In this document: positions 35,944 through 44,627 of the stretch, piece by piece
How positions within the stretch are numbered: position 1 is the first letter of the stretch
How the letters are laid out: every line of letters begins with the position of its first letter
Assembly: GCA_038251625.1 (NCBI GenBank)
Contig: JBBSBE010000002.1
Span: 24,686-88,685 of the forward strand
Length of the DNA stretch: 64,000 nucleotides
Reading direction: 5' to 3'
DNA from: JBBQXK01 sp038251625
GTDB lineage: Bacteria; Pseudomonadota; Alphaproteobacteria; Rhodobacterales; Rhodobacteraceae
Made by a program: the position numbers and the translations under genes
Notes under the pieces: model-generated
Told to the model about the DNA's origin: nothing
What the model saw: the letters and a program-made list of their open reading frames with translations, nothing else
Databases searched by the model: none

Positions 35944-38748
35944 ATGACGCTTTTTCCTTTTGCCGCTCGACTGACCCGCGCGCCCATTGCCTACGATCCC
36001 GAAGCGGGCGCCGAGGCGGCGGCGGATTTCGCCGAACTGCCAGCGGAGACACGCGCAATCATTGCCGGGGCGGCGGGGGGCAGCCCGTTTCTGAAAGGCG
36101 TCTTCGCGCGCGAGGCACCGTGGCTGCGCGTGGCGCTGACGCTCGCGCCTGAAACGGCGCTCGCAACCCTGCTTCAGCCCTTGCCCGAGATCGCGCCTGA
36201 CAAGCTGGCCGATGCGCTGCGCGTGGCCAAGCGGCGTGTGGCTGCCCTTGTGGCGCTGGCCGATCTGGGTGGCGTCTGGAGCCTTGGCGCCGTCACGGGC
36301 GCGCTGACACGACTGGCGGATGCGGCCCTTGCCCGTGCGGTAACCGCCTATGTGGGGGATGAGATTGCGCGCGGGCGGCTGCCGGGTGCGACGCCCGCCG
36401 ACGCGGCCACGGGGGCGGGGTTCGTGGTGCTGGCGATGGGCAAGATGGGGGCAGGGGAGCTGAACTACTCCTCCGACATCGATCTTGTGTGCCTTTACGA
36501 TGATGCCCTCTATCCCGGTGTCGAGGCAGAGGCGCGCGCGGCTTTCGTCCGCGTCACCCGCCGCATCTGCGCGCTTTTGTCGGATCGGACCGCAGAAGGC
36601 TATGTCTTCCGAACCGATTTGCGCCTGCGCCCTGATGCTGCAGTTACGCCCGTCTGCCTGTCGCTCAGCGCAGCCGAGCAATACTATGAGAGCGCCGGGC
36701 GGACGTGGGAACGTGCCGCCTACATCAAGGCCCGGCCCTGCGCGGGGGATCTTGCGGCGGGCGCGCGCTTTCTGGCCACGCTGACGCCCTTCGTCTGGCG
36801 CAGGCACCTCGATTTCGCGGCGATCGAGGACGCACATGCCATGCGTCTGCGCATCCGCGATCACCGCAAACTGCACGGCGCGCTGGTGGTCGAGGGGCAC
36901 GATCTGAAGCTGGGGCAGGGTGGTATCCGCGAAATCGAGTTCTTCACCCAGACCCGCCAATTGATCGCGGGCGGTCGCGATCCTGCACTGCGGGACCGCA
37001 CAACGCTTGGTGCGCTGAAGGCATTGGCGACAAAAGGATGGGTTGCGAAGCCGGAAGCGGAAGAACTGGCTGCCCACTATGCCGCGCACCGCGAAGTGGA
37101 GCATCGCTTGCAGATGGTCAATGATGCGCAGACCCACGCGATGCCCGCCTCGGCCGATGGGATGGATAGGATTGCAAGGCTCTGCGGCGCGGCCGATACG
37201 GCCACGTTCAGGGTGGCCCTGCATGCGCGGCTCGCTCGGGTTGAAGCGTTGACGGGTGGCTTCTTTGCACCCACCGAGGCCGAGCCCGCGCCGCCCATCA
37301 GCACCGCCGCGCGCGCGGTGATGGATCGGTGGCCGGGCTATGCGGCCCTCCGGTCGGAACGGGCGGTCGCGATTTTTGCGCGCCTGAAGCCGGTGATCCT
37401 GCAACGGCTAGCCCGCGCCGCAAACCCGGATGAGGCGCTGGCGGCGTTCGACGGCTTTCTTGCTGGGCTGCCGGCCGGTGTGCAGCTTTTTGCGCTGTTC
37501 GAGGCAAATCCGACGCTTGTTGACCTGATCGTCGATATCGCGGCAACGGCGCCCCCCCTTGCACGGCACCTTGCGCGCAATGCCGATGTGTTCGACGCTG
37601 TGATCGGTGGCAGCTTCTTTGCGCCCTGGCCGGGTGCCGCAGCCCTTGCAGCGTTGCTTGCCGCGGCAATGGAGACTGAAGCGGATTACGAACGCCGCCT
37701 GGATGCCGCGAGGCGTTGGGCGCGGGAATGGCATTTCCGGATCGGCGTCCATCACCTGCGCGGGCTGATCGACGCATTCGAGGCGGGCAAACACTATGCC
37801 GATCTGGCCGAGGCTGTGGTGCGCGGTGTCTGGCCCGTCGTGGGGGATGCGTTTTCTGCGCGGCACGGCCCGCCGCCGGGCCGGGGGGCTGCGGTGGTCG
37901 GGATGGGCAGCCTCGGGGCAGGGCGGTTGAACGCGCTGTCCGACCTCGACCTGATCGTCATTTATGATCCCGATGGCCAAGACACGAGCACGGGGCCCAA
38001 ACCGCTGGCCGCGCGGGCCTATTTCGCCCGGCTGACGCAGGCACTGGTAACGGCCCTCGCCGCCCCGACCGCCGCAGGGCGGCTTTATGAGGTGGACATG
38101 CGCCTGCGCCCCTCCGGACGGCAGGGACCGGTGGCCACATCGATTGCGGCCTTTGCGAGCTATCAGCGGACAGAAGCCTGGACGTGGGAACACCTTGCGC
38201 TGACCCGCGCACGCGTTTTGGCCGGCACGCCAGATCTGGTGTCAGAGATCGAGGGCATCCGCCGCGCCGTCCTTGGCGAAAAGGGGAAGGGCACGACCGT
38301 GATGGCGGATACGGCTGCCATGCGCGCGCGGTTGTTCACGGCCAAGGGGCCAGAGGGGCCATGGGAGGCGAAGCTCGGGCCCGGTCGCTTGCTGGACATT
38401 GCCCTTTTCGCGCAATCCTGCGCCTTGCGCGCGGGTCAGCCTGCGCGCCGCACCGAGGCACAGTTGCGCCATGGCGTGCGCGCGGGGCTTTTGACGGGGG
38501 AGGAAGAAGATGTTCTTCTGGCCGCCCACCGTCTGTGCTGGCGCCTGCAGGAAGCATCGCGGCTTTTGACAGATCGCCCGCTCGACCCGCAGACGTTGGG
38601 CGAGGCAGGGCGCGCCTTTTTGTTGCGGGAAACGGGGGAAACGAGCCTTATGTCGCTTTCCGCCCGGCTTTCGGCGGCGGTGGAGGCGGCAGCGGCAGTG
38701 ATTGACGCAAGCATGCCGCAAACGGAGGCACCAGATGGCCCGCGATGA
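35944..38748 (+). CDS. glnE: Bifunctional glutamine synthetase adenylyltransferase/deadenylase
   Basis: GlnE adds and removes AMP on glutamine synthetase in response to PII, setting nitrogen assimilation. The 934-residue product shows both nucleotidyltransferase domains: GAGELNYSSDIDLVCLYD (from about residue 170) for the adenylyl-removing half and GAGRLNALSDLDLIVIYD (from about residue 659) for the adenylylating half, with helical linkers and PII-responsive regions between. The length matches the family (about 945). Open frame exists upstream, but ATG 35944 begins a normal GlnE N-terminus. The next small gene overlaps its end by 14 bp. Confidence 0.94.
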   Translation: MTLFPFAARLTRAPIAYDPEAGAEAAADFAELPAETRAIIAGAAGGSPFLKGVFAREAPWLRVALTLAPETALATLLQPLPEIAPDKLADALRVAKRRVAALVALADLGGVWSLGAVTGALTRLADAALARAVTAYVGDEIARGRLPGATPADAATGAGFVVLAMGKMGAGELNYSSDIDLVCLYDDALYPGVEAEARAAFVRVTRRICALLSDRTAEGYVFRTDLRLRPDAAVTPVCLSLSAAEQYYESAGRTWERAAYIKARPCAGDLAAGARFLATLTPFVWRRHLDFAAIEDAHAMRLRIRDHRKLHGALVVEGHDLKLGQGGIREIEFFTQTRQLIAGGRDPALRDRTTLGALKALATKGWVAKPEAEELAAHYAAHREVEHRLQMVNDAQTHAMPASADGMDRIARLCGAADTATFRVALHARLARVEALTGGFFAPTEAEPAPPISTAARAVMDRWPGYAALRSERAVAIFARLKPVILQRLARAANPDEALAAFDGFLAGLPAGVQLFALFEANPTLVDLIVDIAATAPPLARHLARNADVFDAVIGGSFFAPWPGAAALAALLAAAMETEADYERRLDAARRWAREWHFRIGVHHLRGLIDAFEAGKHYADLAEAVVRGVWPVVGDAFSARHGPPPGRGAAVVGMGSLGAGRLNALSDLDLIVIYDPDGQDTSTGPKPLAARAYFARLTQALVTALAAPTAAGRLYEVDMRLRPSGRQGPVATSIAAFASYQRTEAWTWEHLALTRARVLAGTPDLVSEIEGIRRAVLGEKGKGTTVMADTAAMRARLFTAKGPEGPWEAKLGPGRLLDIALFAQSCALRAGQPARRTEAQLRHGVRAGLLTGEEEDVLLAAHRLCWRLQEASRLLTDRPLDPQTLGEAGRAFLLRETGETSLMSLSARLSAAVEAAAAVIDASMPQTEAPDGPR

Positions 38749-39031
38749 AGACGACCCCAAGGGACTGATGCGCGAAAGCTACCAGATTGATGGCATCACG
38801 CTTGGTGAATGCCGCTCTGTCTTTATGGACTGGGCGCTGAGCCTTGCCCCCGACGATCCCGCCGCGCCCCGCATCCTGCGGCTTCTGGCGCGGTACGGCG
38901 CGGCTGCACCGGACCATCCGATGACGCAGGTTCTGCATGAGGGGCGCGCTGCGGCGCCCCCGGCCAAGCGCCGGGGTGGGCGGGCAGGGCGGATCAGCGC
39001 AGGCCCGCCGCTTCAGCCGCCAGAGACGTGA
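38735..39031 (+). CDS. Small hypothetical protein overlapping glnE
   Basis: A 98-residue acidic-to-basic protein with no recognised domain: DDPKGLMRESYQIDGITLGECRSVFMDWALSL in the first half and a Pro/Arg-rich tail. Its ATG at 38735 has GGAGG at 38724-38728 and lies inside the last codons of glnE, so coupling is likely. The 3' end overlaps the convergent eda gene by 38 bp, so the low-complexity tail may not be conserved. The N-terminal half looks like a real protein by composition. Confidence 0.6.
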   Translation: MARDEDDPKGLMRESYQIDGITLGECRSVFMDWALSLAPDDPAAPRILRLLARYGAAAPDHPMTQVLHEGRAAAPPAKRRGGRAGRISAGPPLQPPET

Positions 39032-39632
39032 TTGCCGCCCAGTCACCTGCCGCCATCGCTGCCTTCGGCGCGACCCATGAGCCACCGACGCAAAGGATGT
39101 TCGGCAATGCGAGGTAATCTCGCGCCTTGGCGAGGGTAATCCCACCCGTCGGGCAAAATTTCACCTGCGGCAGGGGCGACCCGATGGACTTGAGGTATGC
39201 GGCACCACCAGCCTGCTCGGCCGGAAAGAACTTTTGCACGGTGTAGCCCTTTTCGAGCAGCGCCATGATTTCAGATGCGGTGGCGGCACCGGGCAGAAGT
39301 GGCAGCTCATGTTCGGCACAGGCGTCAAGGATGCGTTCGGTCGCGCCCGGCGATACCCCGAAGCGGGCACCCGCCGCCTTGGCCGCTTTCACATCCGCAG
39401 GCGTCAGCAATGTTCCGGCGCCAACAACGCCCCCCTCAACCTCGGCCATCGCGCGGATCGCATCAAGGGCCGCGGGTGTGCGCAGCGTGACTTCGAGCGC
39501 GGGCAGGCCGCCCTTCACGAGGGCGCGCGCCAGTGGACCGGCATGGGCCACGTCCTCGACCACCAGCACAGGAACGACAGGCGCCAGACGGCAGATGGCA
39601 AGGGCGGCAGCGGATTGGTCTGCGGGGGTCAT
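38994..39632 (-). CDS. eda: KDPG aldolase (2-dehydro-3-deoxyphosphogluconate aldolase)
   Basis: It splits KDPG to pyruvate and glyceraldehyde-3-phosphate, the last step of the Entner-Doudoroff pathway. The 212-residue TIM barrel shows ALEVTLRTPAALDAI with the Glu, VVGAGTLLTPADV, FGVSPGATERIL, LLPGAATASEIMALLEKG, and the Schiff-base Lys in VKFCPTGGI. ATG 39632 starts the usual N-terminus; the longer frame is ignored. It follows edd by 88 bp on the minus strand and is probably under the same operator. Confidence 0.94.
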   Translation of the reverse strand: MTPADQSAAALAICRLAPVVPVLVVEDVAHAGPLARALVKGGLPALEVTLRTPAALDAIRAMAEVEGGVVGAGTLLTPADVKAAKAAGARFGVSPGATERILDACAEHELPLLPGAATASEIMALLEKGYTVQKFFPAEQAGGAAYLKSIGSPLPQVKFCPTGGITLAKARDYLALPNILCVGGSWVAPKAAMAAGDWAAITSLAAEAAGLR

Positions 39633-39720
39633 AGGGTCTGTCCTTAGGGCTGGCGCGGGCAGGAACTGTGGAAGCCTCCGGCGGGGATACTTAGGCAGAG
39701 AAGAAACGGCAAATCCAGAC

Positions 39721-41526
39721 TCAGACCACCAACGCCGCCCCGTGATCCGAGGCACAGACGTTGCGACGGAAAGCTGCGAAAAGCTCGCGCCCTATACCAT
39801 GCTCGTTGGCCGAAAGATCAGCGGTGACGGGGGTGCGTGCATCAAAATCGGGCGCGAGCACGGTCAGCGTGCCCGCCACCGCATCAAGCCGCAGGATATC
39901 GCCGTCCCTGAGCCGCGCGATGGGGCCACCGCAGGCCGCCTCGGGCGAGACATGGATGGCCGCCGGCACCTTTCCACTGGCACCCGACATCCGGCCATCG
40001 GTGACAAGCGCAACCTTCAGACCGCGATCCTGTAGAACCGAAAGCGTGGGGGTCAGCGAATGCAGTTCAGGCATTCCGTTGGCCTGCGGCCCCTGGAAGC
40101 GCACCACAACGATCGTGTCAGTGGTGAACTCGCCCGCCTTGAATGCGCGCTTCACCGCATCCTGATCGTGGAAGATCCGCACCGGCGCCTCGATCACGTG
40201 ACGCTCGGGGGCAACGGCAGAGACCTTGATCACAGCCCGGCCCAGATTGCCGGACAGTTGTTTCAGCCCGCCAGAGGCCGCAAAAGGCGTTGCGGCGGGC
40301 CGCACGATCTTGTCGTTCAGCGTCTGGCGCGGGCCGTCCTGCCAGCCAAGCTTGCCGCCCGCGAGGGTGGGTTCCTGCCGGTAATGCGCAAGGCCTTCAC
40401 CTGCCACGGTCTTTGCGTCGGGGTGCAGAAGGCCCGCGTCCAGAAGCTGCCCGATCAGATACTGAAGGCCCCCGGCGGCGTGGAAGTGGTTCACGTCGGC
40501 AAGGCCGTTGGGATAGACCTTGGCCATCAGAGGCACGCAATCCGAGATGTCGGAGAAATCCTCGAGATCAAGGATGATCCCGGCGGCCCGTGCCATGGCG
40601 GGCATATGCAACACCAGGTTTGTCGAGCCGCCGGTGGCCATCAACCCCACAAGGCCGTTGACGAACGCGCGCTCGTCCAGCACCTCGCCCGCTGGCCGAA
40701 AATCGTTGCCAAGCGCCGTGATAGCAGCGGCGCGTTCGACGGCGGCAACGGTAAGCGCGTCGCGCAAAGGGGTGCCCGGGTTCACGAAGCTTGCGCCGGG
40801 CAGATGCAACCCCATGAACTCCATCAGCATCTGGTTTGTGTTGGCGGTGCCGTAGAAGGTGCATGTTCCCGGCCCGTGGTAGCTGGCCATCTCTGCCGCC
40901 ATAAGTTCGTCTCGGCTGGCCTTGCCCTCGGCATAGGCATTGCGGACGCGACTTTTCTCATCATTCGGCAGCCCTGATGGCATCGGCCCTGCTGGCACGA
41001 AAACCGCGGGAATATGGCTGAACGTGGCAGCGGCGATCACAAGCCCCGGGACGATCTTGTCGCAGACCCCAAGAAAGAGCGCGGCGTCGAAGGTGTTGTG
41101 CGAAAGCGCCACCCCGGCCGCAAGCGCGATCACATCGCGGGAAAAGAGCGACAGCTCCATCCCCACCTGGCCTTGCGTGACGCCATCGCACATCGCGGGC
41201 ACACCGCCTGCCACCTGCGCCGTCGCACCCACTTTGCGGGCTGCCGCGCGGATCAGGGCAGGGAAGCTTTCATAGGGCTGATGCGCCGAAAGCATATCGT
41301 TGTAGGCCGTCACGATTCCGATGTTGGGCGCCCGGGCAACTGCGAGCGTATCCTTGTCTTGCCCCATCGCCGCATAGGCATGGGCCTGATTGCCACAACT
41401 CAGATGCGCCCGCGCCGGTCCCTGCGCCGCCGCCCGGGCCATCCGGTCAAGATAGGCCGAGCGCGGCCCTTCCGACCGGGCACGGATGCGGTCGGTCACG
41501 CGGGCGATGGTGGGGTGCAGTGTCAT
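39721..41526 (-). CDS. edd: 6-phosphogluconate dehydratase
   Basis: It dehydrates 6-phosphogluconate to KDPG and needs a [4Fe-4S] cluster. The 601-residue protein is of normal size and has the dehydratase Cys motifs: SCGNQAHAYAAMGQD near the N-terminus, AMCDGVTQGQVGMELSLFSRD and FLGVCDKIVPGL, followed by PGTCTFYGTANTNQMLMEFMG. The start ATG 41526 has GGAGG just upstream. A 12-bp LacI-type palindrome lies about 46 bp upstream. The cluster-containing enzyme depends on the suf genes elsewhere in the window. Confidence 0.95.
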   Translation of the reverse strand: MTLHPTIARVTDRIRARSEGPRSAYLDRMARAAAQGPARAHLSCGNQAHAYAAMGQDKDTLAVARAPNIGIVTAYNDMLSAHQPYESFPALIRAAARKVGATAQVAGGVPAMCDGVTQGQVGMELSLFSRDVIALAAGVALSHNTFDAALFLGVCDKIVPGLVIAAATFSHIPAVFVPAGPMPSGLPNDEKSRVRNAYAEGKASRDELMAAEMASYHGPGTCTFYGTANTNQMLMEFMGLHLPGASFVNPGTPLRDALTVAAVERAAAITALGNDFRPAGEVLDERAFVNGLVGLMATGGSTNLVLHMPAMARAAGIILDLEDFSDISDCVPLMAKVYPNGLADVNHFHAAGGLQYLIGQLLDAGLLHPDAKTVAGEGLAHYRQEPTLAGGKLGWQDGPRQTLNDKIVRPAATPFAASGGLKQLSGNLGRAVIKVSAVAPERHVIEAPVRIFHDQDAVKRAFKAGEFTTDTIVVVRFQGPQANGMPELHSLTPTLSVLQDRGLKVALVTDGRMSGASGKVPAAIHVSPEAACGGPIARLRDGDILRLDAVAGTLTVLAPDFDARTPVTADLSANEHGIGRELFAAFRRNVCASDHGAALVV

Positions 41527-41837
41527 GGAAGCCTCCCGGCATTGCGGTGGAGATTGACAGAACTATAGCCCGTTAGCGCTAACACGACAAGCGGCGGGCC
41601 AAGTACCCTCGTACTTTTGAGATCCGGTTGCCTTTCCACGGGCGCGGCAGGACGACGTCAAGGGCATGGGCCCGGCAGTTCTTTGATGACGGCATCCATT
41701 CGCCAAACAGCCGCCGCACGTACCCGCCCAGCCATGCAGTAAATGCATTCTCGCCTTGCCGATAGCATGGCTACAAGACGTCGGCGCGACGGCACATGTC
41801 AGGCGGGCAGAGGTCGCAACCCGAAAAGGATGACCAA
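41527..41837. other. Intergenic region between edd and a small-protein gene
   Basis: This 311-bp divergent spacer holds the palindrome at 41572-41583 next to edd and, on the other side, the ribosome-binding site AAGGA (41826-41830) of the 53-residue gene. I find no further gene; open frames here are short and lack start signals. Confidence 0.6.
41572..41583. promoter_or_regulatory. LacI-family-type operator upstream of edd
   Basis: GTTAGCGCTAAC is a perfect 12-bp palindrome centred on a CG step, the form typical of LacI/PurR-family operators for sugar catabolism. It lies 46 bp before the edd start codon, a position suited to repress edd-eda. The regulator gene is not in the window. Confidence 0.6.
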
Positions 41838-41999
41838 ATGAACCGCTCTGACCAAAATCACAACGAACCCCTCAACATCAACGCAATCGAGATTGAAGCA
41901 CGTCGCCTGCGGGCCGAAACGCTGGCCGCAATGACGCGCCGCGCAATGGCCACTTTGCGCCGCCTTCTGCACCCGACCGTCGCCCAAAAGGCTATGTGA
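41838..41999 (+). CDS. Small protein, RSP_7527/DUF1127-like
   Basis: A 53-residue protein with a polar N-terminus and an Arg-rich helix (NAIEIEARRLRAETLAAM, then RRAMATLRRLL). This composition resembles the small Arg-rich stress-linked proteins of Rhodobacterales (RSP_7527-like or DUF1127-like), some of which act in RNA regulation; the assignment is by resemblance only. ATG 41838 follows AAGGA with 7-nt spacing and a good terminator follows, so it is probably an independent transcript. Confidence 0.6.
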   Translation: MNRSDQNHNEPLNINAIEIEARRLRAETLAAMTRRAMATLRRLLHPTVAQKAM

Positions 42000-42037
42000 T
42001 CAGCCCTCTGGCGCATGATTGTTTCCAGTGTTGCATG

Positions 42038-42071
42038 AAAGCCCCGGAAAATGTCTGGGGCTTTCTCATTT
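42038..42071 (+). terminator. Rho-independent terminator after the small-protein gene
   Basis: AAAGCCCC (42038-42045) pairs with GGGGCTTT (42057-42064) around an 11-nt loop and is followed by CTCATTT. An A-rich 5' arm and T-rich 3' end make this the most canonical intrinsic terminator in the window. Confidence 0.8.
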
Positions 42072-42137
42072 AGGCCACAATCTGTCCGCACTTCTTTTCC
42101 CGTAAAAACATGGGCAGAACGCCCTGGAGGGATGGAT

Positions 42138-42845
42138 ATGCGTAGCTTGAACATCGCACTTGCCTTGGCATCCGCGCTGGCTCTTGGCGCCTGTGCGGGT
42201 GGGCAGCCGGTTTCGCGCGCGACAGGCGGCACGTCCGTTGGACTTGTCGCGGTAAGCGAGGCGCCACCCAACTCCGCGATCCTCACGCCGCAATACGACG
42301 TGCAGGAAGTCCGCGTCACCGTACCGCGCGATCTGGTCGTGTCAGAGGCGAATGCCTATTATCCCTTGGCCGATATCGTCTGGCGCGGCGAGGAACGGGG
42401 CGATCGCTACGCGCAGGTCAAACAGATCTTTTCGGAAGCGGTCGGGTTTGGAACCAGCGGCATGCGGAAAGGCCCTGCCGTGATCGTGGAGGTTGAGGTC
42501 AAGCGCTTCCACGCACTGACCGAAAAGACCCGCTTCACCTTCGGCGGGGTGCACTCTGTGCGGTTCAACCTTACGGTACGCGACGCGCAGACCGGCGCCA
42601 TTCTTGAGGGTCCGCGTTATGTCATCGCCGACGTGAAGGCCTCGGGCGGTCGCAAGGCATTGGCGGAAGAACAGGCCGGGCGCTCGCAGCGCGTGGTGAT
42701 CATCGAAAACCTGAGCCAGGTGATCCGTCGCGAGTTGTCAAAGCGTGCCGATGGATCGACCGCGCCGCAGGTGTCGCGCGGGACCGGCGCCCCCGGCGCA
42801 ATCACGGTGCTGAACGCGACACGCGCTGTCCAGCTTTCGCTCTGA
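42138..42845 (+). CDS. Lipoprotein of unknown function
   Basis: A 235-residue lipoprotein: hydrophobic signal NIALALASALALGAC with lipobox LGAC at about residue 19. The mature part contains VRVTVPRDLVVSEANAYYP, DIVWRGEERGDRYAQV and FGTSGMRKGPAVIVEVEVKRFHAL, then TRFTFGGVHSVRFNLTVRD. This resembles DUF6778-like lipoproteins of the same order, but I cannot name a function. ATG 42138 is 7 nt after GGAGG; an ATG at 42132 is too close to it. Confidence 0.75.
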   Translation: MRSLNIALALASALALGACAGGQPVSRATGGTSVGLVAVSEAPPNSAILTPQYDVQEVRVTVPRDLVVSEANAYYPLADIVWRGEERGDRYAQVKQIFSEAVGFGTSGMRKGPAVIVEVEVKRFHALTEKTRFTFGGVHSVRFNLTVRDAQTGAILEGPRYVIADVKASGGRKALAEEQAGRSQRVVIIENLSQVIRRELSKRADGSTAPQVSRGTGAPGAITVLNATRAVQLSL

Positions 42846-42847
42846 TC

Positions 42848-42868
42848 GGGCGGGGCTTTCCGGCCCGC
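42848..42868 (+). terminator. Hairpin after the lipoprotein gene
   Basis: GGCGGG (42848-42853) and CCCGCC (42863-42868) flank a 9-nt loop starting 3 bp after the stop codon. It is short and lacks a T-run, and the next gene starts 24 bp later. Confidence 0.35.
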
Positions 42869-42891
42869 CATGAAAACGCTAGAGGGGGGGC

Positions 42892-44103
42892 ATGAGTGCC
42901 TCCCTTTCCATGTCCGATCGCCCGATCGTCCGCTTGCGCCCCAAGGCCGAAGCGCGCGCCATCCGTCATGGCTTTCCATGGGTCTATGCGGACGAGTTGG
43001 TCCTGGACCGCCGTACTGCGTCGCTGGCACCCGGCACGCTTGCCGTGCTCGAAGATGCCGACCGGCGGCCCATGGGCCTTGTGACGGTCAACCCCGCGTC
43101 AAAGATTGTGGCGCGCATGCTCGATGCCGATCCCGATGCGGTGGTTGATGTGGCGTGGTTCGCCCACCGCCTTGCCCGTGCGCTGGCCTTGCGCGTGCGG
43201 ATCTACGACGCGCCCTACTACCGGCTTGTCCACGCCGAGGCGGACGACCTGCCCGGCGTGGTGATCGACCGCTTTGGCGATGCAGCCGTCATCCAACCCA
43301 ATGCCGCCTGGGCCGAGACGCATCTTGACGCGCTGTGCGAAGCATTGGTCGCGGTGACGGGTGTCACCACAGTCCTCAAAAACGGCGCAGGCCGCGCGCG
43401 CGCGCTGGAGGGACTGCCCGAGGAAACGATCATCCTGCAAGGCGCGCTGGACGGCCCGATCCCCGTGCCAATGAATGGCGCCACCTACATGGCAGACCTG
43501 ATGGGCGGCCAGAAGACCGGCCTTTTCTACGACCAGCGGCCCAATCACGCTTTTGCCGCCTCGCTTGCGCGCGGCGCGCGTGTTCTGGATGTCTTCTGTC
43601 ATGTCGGCGGGTTCGGGCTTGCGACCCTTGCAGCAGGCGCTACCGAGGCGTTGGGCGTCGATGGATCGGCCCCGGCGCTTGCGCTGGCCGAGGCTGGCGC
43701 CGCTGCGATGGGCGCAGGCGCGCGGTTTGCCACCCGTCAGGGCGATGCCTTTGCGGTGCTTGAGGCGTTGGGTACAGACGGCGCGCGCTTTGATCTTGTC
43801 GTCTGTGACCCGCCCGCATTCGCACCCGCCAAGCCGGCGTTGGAGGCGGGGCTGCGCGCTTATGAACGGCTTGCCCGCCTTGCGGCGCCACTGGTCACGC
43901 CCGGTGGCTATCTGGTGCTTTGCTCCTGCTCGCATGCCGCTGACCTTACATCCTTTCGCAACGCCAGCGCGCGCGGGATCGGACGTGGCGGGCGGCGGGG
44001 CCAACTTATCCACACCGGGCAGGCAGGCCCCGACCATCCGGTGCTGCCGCAACTGGCCGAAACGGGGTATCTCAAATCCCTCTTCTTCCGGCTCGACGGG
44101 TGA
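42892..44103 (+). CDS. RlmI-like rRNA large-subunit methyltransferase
   Basis: A 403-residue class I SAM-dependent methyltransferase of the RlmI family, whose E. coli member methylates C1962 of 23S rRNA. It begins with a PUA-like N-terminal region (RLRPKAEARAIRHGFPWVYADEL), continues with YYRLVHAEADDLPGVVIDRFG, the core motif TGLFYDQRPNH, the SAM-binding VLDVFCHVGGFGLATLAAG, and VVCDPPAFAPAK with the catalytic loop. The late CSCSH motif fits. Its stop codon overlaps the GTG of the PIN gene. Confidence 0.88.
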   Translation: MSASLSMSDRPIVRLRPKAEARAIRHGFPWVYADELVLDRRTASLAPGTLAVLEDADRRPMGLVTVNPASKIVARMLDADPDAVVDVAWFAHRLARALALRVRIYDAPYYRLVHAEADDLPGVVIDRFGDAAVIQPNAAWAETHLDALCEALVAVTGVTTVLKNGAGRARALEGLPEETIILQGALDGPIPVPMNGATYMADLMGGQKTGLFYDQRPNHAFAASLARGARVLDVFCHVGGFGLATLAAGATEALGVDGSAPALALAEAGAAAMGAGARFATRQGDAFAVLEALGTDGARFDLVVCDPPAFAPAKPALEAGLRAYERLARLAAPLVTPGGYLVLCSCSHAADLTSFRNASARGIGRGGRRGQLIHTGQAGPDHPVLPQLAETGYLKSLFFRLDG

Positions 44104-44627
44104 AAGCAGTTCTGGACGCTTGCGTGCTGGTGCCGCCCGTCGTGCGCGATTGCCTGCTCGAGGTCGCGGCGGAGGGCCTCTACACCCCGCTTTGGTCCGC
44201 CCGCATTGTGGAGGAATGGCGCCGCGCCGCCCTTCGGCATGGCAACGACGCGGCCCCGCCCATCGCCGCGATGCTGGCGGCGTTCCCAAAGGCGCTGGTT
44301 CCCCCCGCGCAGGGGATCGAGGCGCGCCTCCAGCTGCCGGACCCCGATGATACCCACGTACTGGCCACCGCAATCGCGGGCAGTGCAGATGCCATCGTCA
44401 CCTGGAACGCGGCCGACTTTCCACGCGGAGTGCTGGCGGGCGAGGGGCTCGACCGCCGTGACCCCGACGGCCTTTTGTGGGAACTGTGGTCGCATCACCC
44501 CGTCGCCTCAGGCCGGGCATTGGAACGTGTGCGGGCCCGTGCCGAAGCGATGGCGGGAACGCCGGTTGTCCTGAGGGCACTGCTGAAACGCGCGCGACTG
44601 ACGCGTCTTGCAAAGGCTCAGCCCTGA
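44100..44627 (+). CDS. PIN-domain protein
   Basis: A 175-residue PIN-domain protein. The acidic metal-binding pattern is visible: KAVLDACVLVPPVV with the first Asp, RIVEEWRRA with Glu, LPDPDDTHVLATAI, and ADAIVTWNAADFP. PIN proteins are usually RNases. It looks like a stand-alone Rhodobacterales form; no antitoxin-type gene is adjacent. GTG 44100 overlaps the methyltransferase stop (GTGA), which suggests an rRNA/tRNA-related role rather than a toxin, but this is inference. Confidence 0.8.
   Translation: MKAVLDACVLVPPVVRDCLLEVAAEGLYTPLWSARIVEEWRRAALRHGNDAAPPIAAMLAAFPKALVPPAQGIEARLQLPDPDDTHVLATAIAGSADAIVTWNAADFPRGVLAGEGLDRRDPDGLLWELWSHHPVASGRALERVRARAEAMAGTPVVLRALLKRARLTRLAKAQP

Noticed and set aside
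35371..37404. Minus-strand frame extending the YbaK-type gene far upstream
   Set aside because: Only the last 159 codons encode a recognisable protein; the rest is antisense to glnE and has no motif.
44100..44627. Toxin-antitoxin module based on the PIN domain
   Set aside because: No small antitoxin-like gene lies upstream or downstream; the neighbours are an rRNA methyltransferase and an M48 peptidase.
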